This document shows, in pieces, positions 36,801-45,329 of a stretch of 64,000 nucleotides of DNA. The notes beneath the pieces are model-generated. The model worked only from the letters and a program-made list of their open reading frames with translations. It made no database searches and was not told the origin of the DNA. Within the stretch, counting starts at the first letter, position 1; each line of letters opens with the position of its first letter. The position numbers and the translations under genes were made by a program. This DNA is from Herbaspirillum sp. 3R11 (GTDB taxonomy: Bacteria > Pseudomonadota > Gammaproteobacteria > Burkholderiales > Burkholderiaceae_D): the NCBI RefSeq assembly GCF_004563925.1, contig NZ_SPNJ01000001.1:1-64000 (forward strand), in the 5' to 3' direction.

Positions 36801-38048
36801 ATGTTTGCAAAGAATCACACCATCGCGAATGTCGACCCGGAACTGTGGTCCGTCATCCAGAAGGAAAACGTCCGTCAGCAAGAACATATCGAGCTGATCG
36901 CTTCCGAAAACTACACCTCGCCTGCAGTCATGGAAGCGCAAGGCACGCAACTGACCAACAAGTACGCCGAAGGCTATCCCGGCAAGCGTTACTACGGCGG
37001 CTGTGAGTTCGTCGACATGGCCGAGCAACTGGCCATCGATCGTCTCAAGAAGCTGTTCGGCGCCGAAGCCGCCAACGTACAACCGAACTCCGGTTCGCAA
37101 GCCAACCAGGGCGTGTTCTTCGCCATGCTCAAGCCGGGCGACACCATCATGGGCATGTCGCTGGCTGAAGGCGGTCACCTCACGCACGGCATGGCATTGA
37201 ACATGTCCGGCAAGTGGTTCAACGTGGTGTCCTACGGCCTGAACGACAAGGAAGAAATCGACTACGAAGCCATGGAAGCACTGGCGCGCGAAAAGAAACC
37301 GAAGCTGATCATCGCCGGCGCCTCCGCTTACGCGCTGCGCATCGACTTCGAACGTTTCGCCAAGATCGCCAAGGAAGTCGGCGCTTACTTCATGGTCGAC
37401 ATGGCGCACTACGCCGGTCTGATCGCTGCAGGCGTTTATCCTAACCCTGTGCCGCACGCCGACTTCGTCACCTCGACTACACACAAGTCGCTGCGCGGTC
37501 CACGCGGCGGCATCATCCTGATGAAGGCCGAGCACGAAAAGGCCATCAACTCCGCGATCTTCCCAGGCATCCAGGGCGGTCCGCTGATGCACGTCATCGC
37601 CGGCAAGGCCGTGGCATTCAAGGAAGCGCTGTCGCCTGAGTTCAAGGAGTATCAACAGCAAGTCGTGAAGAACGCCGATGTGTTGGCCAAGACGCTGATC
37701 AAGCGCGGTCTGCGCATCGTCTCCGGTCGTACCGAATCGCACGTGATGCTGGTGGATCTGCGTCCGAAGAATCTGACCGGCAAGGAAGCCGAAGCGATTC
37801 TGGGTTCGGCCCACATGACCTGCAACAAGAACGGCATTCCTAACGATCCTGAGAAGCCATTTGTGACTTCCGGTATTCGCCTGGGCAGCCCGGCGATGAC
37901 TACACGCGGTTTCAAGGAAGCGGAAGCGGAAAAGGTCGCCAACCTGATCGCCGACGTGCTGGACAATCCACATGACGCCGCCACCATCGAACGCGTGAAG
38001 GTCGAAGTCAAGAAGTTGACTGATGCCTTCCCGGTCTATGCAGCGTAA
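36801..38048 (+). CDS. glyA: Serine hydroxymethyltransferase
   Basis: A 415-residue PLP enzyme interconverting serine and glycine with tetrahydrofolate, the main source of one-carbon units. The PLP-binding Lys is in [15 protein letters not shown]. Other family blocks are [31 protein letters not shown] and [18 protein letters not shown]. The ATG follows TTGGAGAAATC. It is preceded by a ZTP riboswitch and followed by nrdR 129 bases downstream, the order usual in Betaproteobacteria. An 8-pair hairpin (TGCGGCCT/AGGCCGCA, about 38092-38119) lies between the two genes. Confidence 0.98.
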   Translation: MFAKNHTIANVDPELWSVIQKENVRQQEHIELIASENYTSPAVMEAQGTQLTNKYAEGYPGKRYYGGCEFVDMAEQLAIDRLKKLFGAEAANVQPNSGSQANQGVFFAMLKPGDTIMGMSLAEGGHLTHGMALNMSGKWFNVVSYGLNDKEEIDYEAMEALAREKKPKLIIAGASAYALRIDFERFAKIAKEVGAYFMVDMAHYAGLIAAGVYPNPVPHADFVTSTTHKSLRGPRGGIILMKAEHEKAINSAIFPGIQGGPLMHVIAGKAVAFKEALSPEFKEYQQQVVKNADVLAKTLIKRGLRIVSGRTESHVMLVDLRPKNLTGKEAEAILGSAHMTCNKNGIPNDPEKPFVTSGIRLGSPAMTTRGFKEAEAEKVANLIADVLDNPHDAATIERVKVEVKKLTDAFPVYAA

Positions 38049-38177
38049 TCGGCAAGCACGGCAATAAAGTAGTTGTTTGATCTTGCGGCCTTCGCTGTTG
38101 CGGAGGCCGCAGGCGCAGTAAGATGGTCTCCGGTATTTAACCTGTAGTCTGCTCCGATTTGCCTCGATCTTGCCTCT

Positions 38178-38660
38178 ATGAAATGTCCCTTCTGCAATCA
38201 TGACGACACGCCGGTGTTGGACACGCGCCTCTCGGAAGAGGGCGACGCGATCCGCCGCCGCCGCCGTTGCGCCAATTGCGACAAACGTTTCACGACTTAC
38301 GAGCGCATCGAGCTGACCATGCCGGTCATCGTCAAGAAGAACGGCAGCCGCAGCGAATTCGATCCTTCCAAATTGCGCGCCAGCCTGATGCTGGCCTTGC
38401 GCAAGCGTCCGGTGTCGGCCGAAGCGGTCGATGCGGCGATCCAGAGCATCCAGGAAAAGCTGTTGTCCAGCGGCGCCCGCGAAGTGGTGTCAGGGCAGGT
38501 CGGCGAACTGGTGATGCGTGAATTGAAGCGCCTGGACAAGATCGCGTACATCCGTTTCGCATCGGTCTACAAGAGCTTTGAAGACGTCACCGAATTCCAG
38601 GACGCCATCGCCGAAGTCGGCCAGGAACGCAAGGCCGCAGCGAAGAAGCGCAACGACTGA
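38178..38660 (+). CDS. nrdR: Transcriptional repressor NrdR
   Basis: A 160-residue regulator of ribonucleotide reductase genes. The N-terminal zinc ribbon has two Cys pairs, [10 protein letters not shown] and [10 protein letters not shown]. An ATP-cone domain ([30 protein letters not shown]) follows and ends [16 protein letters not shown]/dATP bound to the cone sets the oligomer that represses nrd promoters. It follows glyA as in many proteobacteria. Length and motifs match the family exactly. Confidence 0.97.
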   Translation: MKCPFCNHDDTPVLDTRLSEEGDAIRRRRRCANCDKRFTTYERIELTMPVIVKKNGSRSEFDPSKLRASLMLALRKRPVSAEAVDAAIQSIQEKLLSSGAREVVSGQVGELVMRELKRLDKIAYIRFASVYKSFEDVTEFQDAIAEVGQERKAAAKKRND

Positions 38661-38741
38661 CGTCAGCCATTGACGTCCCGGCATGCACCTTGTCGTGCAT
38701 GCCATCCTCCCTGATTCACATTTCCCATTCCGCGCAGGCAT

Positions 38742-38773
38742 AAAAAAAGCGACTGTATTTCTACAGTCGCTTT
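38742..38773 (-). terminator. Intrinsic terminator of 6S RNA
   Basis: On the minus strand AAAGCGACTGTA, loop GAAA, TACAGTCGCTTT then more Ts. The twelve-pair perfect stem stands just beyond the 6S 3' end. Confidence 0.93.
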
Positions 38774-38775
38774 AG

Positions 38776-38954
38776 TAATTCAGTCCCGCCTGTGCCGCTA
38801 TGCTGGCATCCTGAACCAAGCGGTTCAAGTTGGCTGCAGTTAGTTTAATTTCGGGTTCATCGGACTAGCGACGCTCACGCCCACCAAACAAAATCCCACA
38901 GCCTGTGCACATAAATGGTTCAAGGAATATAAGCATTCGCGAACACGGCAGGAG
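38776..38954 (-). ncRNA. ssrS: 6S RNA
   Basis: About 180 bases on the minus strand. The 5' end AGTCTCCTGCCGTGTTCG pairs with the 3' part GCGGCACAGGCGGGACT to make the closing stem. A conserved-type hairpin CTTGAACCGCTTGGTTCAGG precedes the 3' strand, as in E. coli 6S RNA. A central bubble lies between. It sits downstream of zapA on the same strand, the usual genomic place. 6S RNA binds the sigma-70 holoenzyme in stationary phase. Exact ends are estimated from promoter and terminator. Confidence 0.85.
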
Positions 38955-38959
38955 ACTTA

Positions 38960-38987
38960 AGTCTACTCTATTCGGGATTCTTGTCAA
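38960..38987 (-). promoter_or_regulatory. Promoter of 6S RNA
   Basis: Minus-strand TTGACA (38982-38987), 16-base spacer, TAGACT (38960-38965), placing the start near 38954. The 38988-39193 interval up to zapA holds no gene I can support. Confidence 0.8.
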
Positions 38988-39193
38988 AGGCTTTGCGTAA
39001 AAATCCCGAGGTATTTTCACTCTGCGACATGTGTAAATTTTTCATGCGCGCGCGGCAACATCCGTGCACATTAAAATGCAGCGCCAAGACATTTCTTGCA
39101 GATCAATGATTGGACAGGACTGAAGGAAGCAGAAAGAAATTGCGGCGCGTGCATGAACGCACGCGCGCAAATCAGACGAGGGTCGGGGGACGA

Positions 39194-39505
39194 TCAGAAC
39201 AATTTTTCCTGCGGCGCCAGTGCATCGTCGAGCACGCTATGCATCGACGCGATGCTTTGCTTCCACTCCGCCACCGTCAGGCCGGCGAAGGTACCGTCGC
39301 CGCCCGGTTGGGTCGACAGCAGTTCGGCAGCGATACCAAGTGCAGCCATGACGGCGATGCGATCGTTGCCCTTGATCTTGCCGGTGTCGCGGATTGCGCA
39401 CATTTTTTCATCGAGATAAGCCACTGCCTGGCGCAGCGTCGCTTCTTCATCTTCCTTGCACACCAGCGTGTAGGCGTGACCCATGATCGACACATTGAGC
39501 TGCAT
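39194..39505 (-). CDS. zapA: Cell division protein ZapA
   Basis: A 103-residue FtsZ-ring-associated protein. It starts MQLNVSIMGHAYTLVCKEDEEATLRQAVAYLDEKM, the characteristic ZapA N-domain, then a coiled-coil C-terminal helix (NDRIAVMAALGIAAELL). It bundles FtsZ filaments. I place the ATG at 39505, overlapping the upstream stop (TGATG); a GTG at 39508 is also possible. It forms an operon with the small coiled-coil gene upstream and is followed by 6S RNA. Confidence 0.93.
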   Translation of the reverse strand: MQLNVSIMGHAYTLVCKEDEEATLRQAVAYLDEKMCAIRDTGKIKGNDRIAVMAALGIAAELLSTQPGGDGTFAGLTVAEWKQSIASMHSVLDDALAPQEKLF

Positions 39506-39735
39506 CACGCGGTCTCCTCTTCATTGTCTGCCAGCGTCGGCGCTGCGACCGGAAGTTTGTCCAGCAGTGCGGTGACGCGCTGGTGGGCTTCATCCATGCG
39601 TTGCGACAATTCGGTATTCTCGGTGGTCAGGGCCGCAACGTTAAGACGCAGGTCGGCGTTTTCGCGGCGCAAGGATTGCGTCATTGCGGCAAGTTGCGCG
39701 ACTTTCTCTGAGAGTTGGTGGAATTCGGAGCTCAT
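39505..39735 (-). CDS. ZapB-like small coiled-coil protein (TIGR02449 type)
   Basis: A 76-residue coiled-coil protein: MSSEFHQLSEKVAQLAAMTQ, then LRRENADLRLNVAALTTENTELSQRMDEA with clear heptads. Small coiled-coil genes of this type regularly precede zapA in Beta- and Gammaproteobacteria and are thought to be ZapB-like divisome factors. The ATG at 39735 follows a GA-rich stretch; a longer frame starting at 39849 has no coiled-coil in its extra part. Its stop overlaps the zapA start. Confidence 0.8.
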   Translation of the reverse strand: MSSEFHQLSEKVAQLAAMTQSLRRENADLRLNVAALTTENTELSQRMDEAHQRVTALLDKLPVAAPTLADNEEETA

Positions 39736-39903
39736 GGCCTCAGCTGTAGTGCAAAAGATGTGCGCCATTATATTCTGTTGGCGGCGTCCGGCACGACAAA
39801 TAGCGCGACGGTTGCAGAAGGTTACAGAATTCCTGGCGTGATTTTGCAACGCTGCGGATCGTCCGCGTAAAAAGAGCGTGAGTTGTTGTCAGAAAATTAA
39901 TCG

Positions 39904-40755
39904 TTACGGCCGGCGCAGCTGCTCCACCAGCGTGTCCGGCAGGTAATGCGGCCCGTCGAAGAGCGACACGCGATAGCCGCGATACGTACGCAGCTGTGGC
40001 CAGATCTCTTCCGCGGTGGCGCTGCGGAATCCGCCGCCCGGCAGCGGCCGGAACATTTCTGCAATGACCCGTACGCGCGCGTGACCGAGCCGCTTTGACA
40101 GTACCTCGATGTAGTGAAGTGCAACATGCGGCTCACGCGCATAGACACCGACGCCGTCCTGGAAGAACACGCCGACGTCCGGCGGCAGCCATTTGAGCAG
40201 ACCGTCGGCCAGTGCGTCCGGGCCGACGTTGGCGCTGTCGTACACGGTGATCCATAGCGGTCGCGGCAGCTTGGCGAGGAGTGCCGCCAGCCGTGTCGCT
40301 TCTTGCCAGGTCGGATCGATTTCCACCGGGAAGTACCAGCCCGTCACATGCAAGGGTGTCGGCAAGGCGGCCAGTCTGGCGGAGTCGGCGGCGAGTTGTT
40401 CGATATCGGCGCGCGCGGCTTTCTCGTCAAAGCGACCGGCCAGACCGACGATGACGTCGCGCGCCCACGGCTCTTTGGCGATGCGCTCCCAATCGGGAAG
40501 CTTGGCGGCGGTCGGCATGGCGCTGCCTGGGACGAAGGCCGTGCCGTCGACCGCCGTCCATTGCACCAGCAGTTCACTCGCGCCGAGGCGGTTCCAGTTG
40601 CCGCGCGGCGCGATGGTGGCATTGTCGGGTTGCCAGACGACGCCTCCGACCTGCACCGGTTCCGGCGCAGAATTGCAACCGGCGCAGGCAGCCAGCAGCA
40701 ATGCTGCAGCGATGGCCAGCGTGGTGGTGCGCAATCCGTTGATGGTGAAAGTCAA
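39904..40755 (-). CDS. Lipoprotein with glycoside-hydrolase-like TIM-barrel features
   Basis: A 283-residue lipoprotein. The signal sequence ends LLLAACAGC (lipobox LAAC, a second Cys two residues later). The body reads like a DUF4434/DUF3142-type barrel: VVWQPDNATIAPRGNWNRL, VIVGLAGRFDEKAARADIEQ, VTGWYFPVEIDPTWQ, PPDVGVFFQDGVGVY and VRVIAEMFRP. That family is predicted to act on polysaccharides. The start is a TTG with an excellent SD (CGGAGGACAT). It is the last gene of the glycan operon, 15 bases after nfrA, and may trim or modify the exported polymer. Confidence 0.7.
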   Translation of the reverse strand: MTFTINGLRTTTLAIAAALLLAACAGCNSAPEPVQVGGVVWQPDNATIAPRGNWNRLGASELLVQWTAVDGTAFVPGSAMPTAAKLPDWERIAKEPWARDVIVGLAGRFDEKAARADIEQLAADSARLAALPTPLHVTGWYFPVEIDPTWQEATRLAALLAKLPRPLWITVYDSANVGPDALADGLLKWLPPDVGVFFQDGVGVYAREPHVALHYIEVLSKRLGHARVRVIAEMFRPLPGGGFRSATAEEIWPQLRTYRGYRVSLFDGPHYLPDTLVEQLRRP

Positions 40756-40770
40756 ATGTCCTCCGGTCGC

Positions 40771-43158
40771 TCAATAAGACAGCGTGGTCGACATGAAGAA
40801 CCCGTGCGCGCGTTCGTCGCCGCTGATCTTCATGCGATATTGCAATGAGACTTCCACGTAGGAACGCGGCGCGTGATAGGTATCTTCGCGGAACCAGTAT
40901 CGCAGATTGACGCCCGGACCGATGCCGGTTGCGCTGCGTTGCTGATTCAACGAGTTGTAGTCGGTATTGAGTGTGAGGTGCGGGAACACCACCAGCCGCT
41001 GATCCACGCCGTCAAGACGGAAACTGCGCCCCGCCTGCAGTGAAGCCAGGCCATAAGTCTGCGGATGCTGCAGATAGCGGCCGGCCTCGGCATACCATTG
41101 CGTGGTCCACCATGACGGCCGGTCCACGCGCAGGTCGGTGCCGATGCCGTCCGAATACGCCAGCTGCGCCAGCCAGTCGCTGCTCGCCTGTGCGCCGATC
41201 GGAATCAGGCGGCCGAACGACACCACCACGTTCTGGCTGCTCCAGGGTTTCCAGCGTGCGCCGACCGTGGCTTGCGCGGTTTGCGTGCCGGTGGCGCCGC
41301 CGCTGCGATCTTGCAAGGTCTGGAACACGCGCCCGAATATTTCCACGGTGCTGCCGTTGCGATAGCCGAACGGCCGCCAGTACGCTTCCGCACCGGCCTG
41401 CAGGCTGCCGTTGTTGCCGGAAGCACCCGGCTGTGCGCCTGCTGCGGCCGTGCTGCCTGCGCTGGGTCCGCCGCCACTGCGCGTAAGCGACGTGATGAAG
41501 CCGAATTCGCGATCGATGGTTGATACCGCGCGACGTGTGTCGAATTTCTGCTGTGCGCTTTTATCTGCAGGATTGGTATCGTTGGCGGCATCGATGCTGC
41601 GCTTGAAATACGCCAGCGCGCTGCGGTCATCGTGCGCGCGTGTCGCAGCGAAGGCGGCGTCATCCAGCGCCTTGTCCGGAAGTTTGCCGGAGCGGTCAGC
41701 CTCGCTGAAGGCGGCATGCGCGGCCGCATCGTCGCCCGCGCTGCTGGCAAGATAGGCCAATTCCAGCGGACCCAGTTGAGCCAGCGCTCCCGAGCGACGC
41801 GCATCGTCAAAGACCTTGCGCGCTTCGCTGCGACGATGCAGATGGGCCAGCAAATCGATCTGCGTTGCCGGTGGCAGGCCGCCCAGCGCAAGCGCTTCAG
41901 CATAGTCCTCGCGTGCAGCGGCGGCTTTGCCCAGCCGTTCACGGATTGCGCCGCGCTGCGCCAGAAGTGCGGCATCCTGGCCTTGTACCAAGGCGTCGTC
42001 TGCTGCTTGCTCCGCTGCGACGAAGTCGTTGGCATCGGTCAATGCGTCCAGCAGCAACACGCGATAATCGTGATTCTGCGGTGCGGCCGCGATGGCCTTG
42101 CGCGCATGCATGGAGGCTGCGGCGTAGTCCTTGCCGTCGAGCGCCTGGTAGGCCAGCGTCGCTTCGTCATAGCCGCGATCACGGGGAGGCTGGCCGGCCA
42201 ATACACGACAAGCCGCGGGATTGGAACAATCCAGCTCCGGTGTCGGCAGGTTGCGCGCCAGCGTCGTGCGCGATTTCTGCGTGTCGGAAATGAAGCGCTG
42301 CACGTTGTCGCGTTCGTCATTGCCGGCTAGTGCGGCGGCCGATGAAAAGTCTTCGTTCGCTGCTTCATCTTTTTCCAGGCGCTGATAGGCATAGCCACGC
42401 AGAAGGAGCGGTGCAGCTTGCATCGCTTCACGCGCATGTGCATCCGATGCAGCAACGATGGCCTCATCCGATTGCTCGCCGCGTAGCAACGCCACGATCA
42501 GCATCAGGCGATAGGAAGAATTGCCGGGTGCATAGCCGACGGCCTCGCGGATGGCGGCGAGTTCGCCCGCGCCATCGTCGTTGCGGCGCGCATTGAATGC
42601 CTTCGCCGCTGCGCGGGCTGCGAGTTCACGCCGGACTTCATCGCGCCGCTGCCGCAGGGCGGTGTTGTCCGCGACCTTGCCGGCGCCTTCATCCAGCGTG
42701 CGGTCGGCGTCTTCATAGCGATCGTCTGCGATCAGCGCATTGCCCAGCAACAGCCAATAGGCGGCGTTGTCGGGCGCCTTGTCCGCAGCATCGCGCGCGA
42801 GTCGCACCGCATTGTGATAGTCCTTGCGGCCATAGGCGGTGAAGGCGGCATTGGCGTCGCGATAGCCGGCGTCGCGCACCGTGCTTTGCATGTCGCGGGA
42901 ACGGGTTTGCTCCTGCCGGATCTTTTGCAACTGCTCGCGCAGCGCCGCGACGTCGGGACGCAGTCGTATTGCTTCGCGCAATTGCGCTTCGGCGCGCCGG
43001 TAGTCGCCGTGCGCCGAAGCGCGATAGGCGTCCTGCGCCAATGCATACGCCGGACCGCTCAAGGGCAACGGCACCACGCGCATCTGTGCGTGGACGGCCG
43101 CAGGTGCGAGCAGCACCGCCAGTGCGGCGCCAAGTCTGAATGTCGAGAAGGTCGTCAT
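40771..43158 (-). CDS. nfrA: NfrA-like outer-membrane glycan export protein (phage N4 receptor type)
   Basis: A 795-residue protein. The signal peptide ends near AVHA-QM. About 500 residues of TPR-like repeats follow (ALAQDAYRASAHGDYRRAEAQLREAIRLRP, DKAPDNAAYWLLLGNALIAD and others). The C-terminal domain is rich in beta-strands and ends SLQYRMKISGDERAHGFFMSTTLSY. This TPR-plus-barrel layout is that of NfrA, the phage N4 adsorption protein A and partner of NfrB, analogous to BcsC/PgaA exporters. Its ATG overlaps the nfrB stop (ATGA). It likely carries the polymer across the outer membrane. Confidence 0.85.
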   Translation of the reverse strand: MTTFSTFRLGAALAVLLAPAAVHAQMRVVPLPLSGPAYALAQDAYRASAHGDYRRAEAQLREAIRLRPDVAALREQLQKIRQEQTRSRDMQSTVRDAGYRDANAAFTAYGRKDYHNAVRLARDAADKAPDNAAYWLLLGNALIADDRYEDADRTLDEGAGKVADNTALRQRRDEVRRELAARAAAKAFNARRNDDGAGELAAIREAVGYAPGNSSYRLMLIVALLRGEQSDEAIVAASDAHAREAMQAAPLLLRGYAYQRLEKDEAANEDFSSAAALAGNDERDNVQRFISDTQKSRTTLARNLPTPELDCSNPAACRVLAGQPPRDRGYDEATLAYQALDGKDYAAASMHARKAIAAAPQNHDYRVLLLDALTDANDFVAAEQAADDALVQGQDAALLAQRGAIRERLGKAAAAREDYAEALALGGLPPATQIDLLAHLHRRSEARKVFDDARRSGALAQLGPLELAYLASSAGDDAAAHAAFSEADRSGKLPDKALDDAAFAATRAHDDRSALAYFKRSIDAANDTNPADKSAQQKFDTRRAVSTIDREFGFITSLTRSGGGPSAGSTAAAGAQPGASGNNGSLQAGAEAYWRPFGYRNGSTVEIFGRVFQTLQDRSGGATGTQTAQATVGARWKPWSSQNVVVSFGRLIPIGAQASSDWLAQLAYSDGIGTDLRVDRPSWWTTQWYAEAGRYLQHPQTYGLASLQAGRSFRLDGVDQRLVVFPHLTLNTDYNSLNQQRSATGIGPGVNLRYWFREDTYHAPRSYVEVSLQYRMKISGDERAHGFFMSTTLSY

Positions 43159-45314
43159 GCCATCTGTCCGCCATTGCGCTGGAACAAGCGGCGCTGTTCG
43201 CGCACGGCCTGTTCAATGGCGTCGCGCGAAATCACCGATTGCGCCACCAGGTAGTCGCCGATGCGGCCGTGCCGGTCGGGCCGGTAGCGTTGCATGGCGG
43301 CGTCGAATACTTCACGCGACAACATGCCGCCGCCAATCAGCAAGTCGCCCAGCAGCGGTACCCCGGCCTCGGTCTGGTTCTTGTCGAAAGCATTGCGCTG
43401 ACCGTGCAGAAGGCGCAGGCCGGCGGCGATCTCGGATTCACGCGCAACCATCGGGAACGGCGGCAAGCCGAGCGCGGCTTCGAGTTCTGCGCGCGCTTCA
43501 TCGCCAAGCGCGCTGGCCACTGCGATGCGCGCCACACGCCGGCCGTCGACAGCGTCGTCGCCGATGTACAGCGCGCGCAGGCGCGTGGCTAGTTCGCCGG
43601 GCAGGGCGGCGGCATGCTGTTCGACGGATTCCTTGTCGAGTCGTACGCGCGGTAAATTTTCCTGATACGCCAGCGCTTCGGCCAGCGTCTCTTCGTCGAG
43701 CCAGCCGTGCGAGACCATGACGGTGCCCAGCGGCAGACGGGTGCGGCGTTGTTCTTCCAGCGCCCGTTCCAGCGTGGCGTCGTCGACCGCCTGCCAGGTC
43801 TTGAGCAGGTCGCCCAGACGGCGACGCGGTACGGCCAATCGGTCCTCGCTGGGGAAATCATGCATGGTCTTGTCCCAGGCCAGCGCCTTGCCCGCGAACA
43901 GGTACAGCAGGAACAGGCGCCACGCGCGAGCCACCGCCATGAAGTTGACGAAGTTCGACACCACCATGCGCGGCAGCGACATCAGGCCGTGGCGCCAGCC
44001 GTACAACTGCGCGGTGAAATAGTAGCGATGAGCGCAGCGATTGATCATCGCCAGTGCATTGAGCAGCAGTACCGTGCGCCACCAGCCGTCGCCGGCCAGC
44101 AAGGGCGGGTAGAAGATCTGCCAGAGATGGAAGGTGGTGGCCGCCGAGAACAACATGAACTGCAGCGCCAGCACATACGCCAGCATGCTCACGAACGCAG
44201 TGACGATACCCTTGCGATCACGCAGCAGCAGATAGCGCGCCGCCAGCGAACCCTTCCAGCCGATCTGCTCCCAGCTCTGCAAGCCGATGCCCAGCACCCA
44301 GCGCGCTTTCTGTCGATAGGCCTGGCGGAAGGTGTCGGGGAAAAATTCGCGCACGCTGAGCGGTACTTCCAGCGAGTGCGTCTTGCCCGTACCATCGCTG
44401 AACCACGGCTTGCGCTGCACCGTGAACTGCACCGGGAAGCGCGCAAAGATGGTCTGCATGCCCATCTGTGACAGCCGCGTGCCGACTTCATAATCCTCGG
44501 TCAGGCTGGCGGTGTTGAACGGCTCGCCGCCGGTCTCTGCCTGCAGACCGAGTAAGGCGCGGCGCGAGAAGCAAGTGCCGACGCCGGCCGAGGGCACCGT
44601 GCCGGCCACGCTCTCGCGCACCAGCATGTCCTTGGCGTGACTCTCGGCGAACTCATCCATGTAGGTGCCGGCCACCAGTTCGTACCATTCGCGTTCGAGC
44701 GACGCCACCGGCAGCTGGATCATGTCTTTGCGCGGCAACAGGTAGTTGAAGAACTTCAGCTCCAGCGGATGCAGGACGTCTTCACTATCGTGCAGCACCA
44801 CGCCGGCGAATTCCATGTCGCGTGCGCGCTCATAGGCGAAGATCGCCTTGACCACCCAGTTGAGGCAATCGGCTTTGCAGGTCGGTCCGGCGTGCGGCAC
44901 TTCGACCCGATGCAATTGCTTGTAGCGGCCCCGCATGCGTTCGACTTCTTCAATGGTGGTGCGGTCGTTGACGTAGGTGCCGACGAATATCACGTAGCGG
45001 CGGTAGTCGAGCACGGCCACCATGTTTTCGATCATGTGGGCGATGACGTCGTACTCCAGCCAGGCCGGCACCATGATGGCGATCGGTTGCTCATCGCGTT
45101 CGCGCAATTGCGCGGCGGTCAGCGGCGTGGCCTTGCGTTCGATGGTGAATTTCCGGTACAGGCGGCGCGTCCAGTACCAGACGTCGAAGAAGAAATCGTC
45201 GGCGGCGGAAATCAGGATGATGACGGCGACCACGGCGGCCGAAATTTCCAGCGCGGCGTAATAATTCGCCGTCAGGAAATCCAGCTGGGCAGTGGCATTG
45301 GCGGTGCTGAACAT
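43155..45314 (-). CDS. nfrB: NfrB-like glycosyltransferase with c-di-GMP-binding MshEN repeats
   Basis: A 719-residue inner-membrane processive glycosyltransferase (GT2). An N-terminal membrane helix is followed by the catalytic domain with the IAIMVPAWLEYDVIAHMI opening, DxD-type HDSED (residues 175-179), TED (272-274) and QKARW (335-339, the Q-x-x-R-W motif). Membrane helices lie at about 370-475. The C-terminus has two MshEN-like modules (RRLGDLLKTWQAVDDATLERAL near 499-520 and LLGDLLIGGGMLSREVF near 654-670), the c-di-GMP-binding type. This matches E. coli NfrB, whose glycan synthesis is c-di-GMP dependent. It probably polymerises UDP-ManNAc supplied by the operon's WecB. Confidence 0.9.
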   Translation of the reverse strand: MFSTANATAQLDFLTANYYAALEISAAVVAVIILISAADDFFFDVWYWTRRLYRKFTIERKATPLTAAQLRERDEQPIAIMVPAWLEYDVIAHMIENMVAVLDYRRYVIFVGTYVNDRTTIEEVERMRGRYKQLHRVEVPHAGPTCKADCLNWVVKAIFAYERARDMEFAGVVLHDSEDVLHPLELKFFNYLLPRKDMIQLPVASLEREWYELVAGTYMDEFAESHAKDMLVRESVAGTVPSAGVGTCFSRRALLGLQAETGGEPFNTASLTEDYEVGTRLSQMGMQTIFARFPVQFTVQRKPWFSDGTGKTHSLEVPLSVREFFPDTFRQAYRQKARWVLGIGLQSWEQIGWKGSLAARYLLLRDRKGIVTAFVSMLAYVLALQFMLFSAATTFHLWQIFYPPLLAGDGWWRTVLLLNALAMINRCAHRYYFTAQLYGWRHGLMSLPRMVVSNFVNFMAVARAWRLFLLYLFAGKALAWDKTMHDFPSEDRLAVPRRRLGDLLKTWQAVDDATLERALEEQRRTRLPLGTVMVSHGWLDEETLAEALAYQENLPRVRLDKESVEQHAAALPGELATRLRALYIGDDAVDGRRVARIAVASALGDEARAELEAALGLPPFPMVARESEIAAGLRLLHGQRNAFDKNQTEAGVPLLGDLLIGGGMLSREVFDAAMQRYRPDRHGRIGDYLVAQSVISRDAIEQAVREQRRLFQRNGGQMA

Positions 45315-45329
45315 ATGTCCTCGCTACCG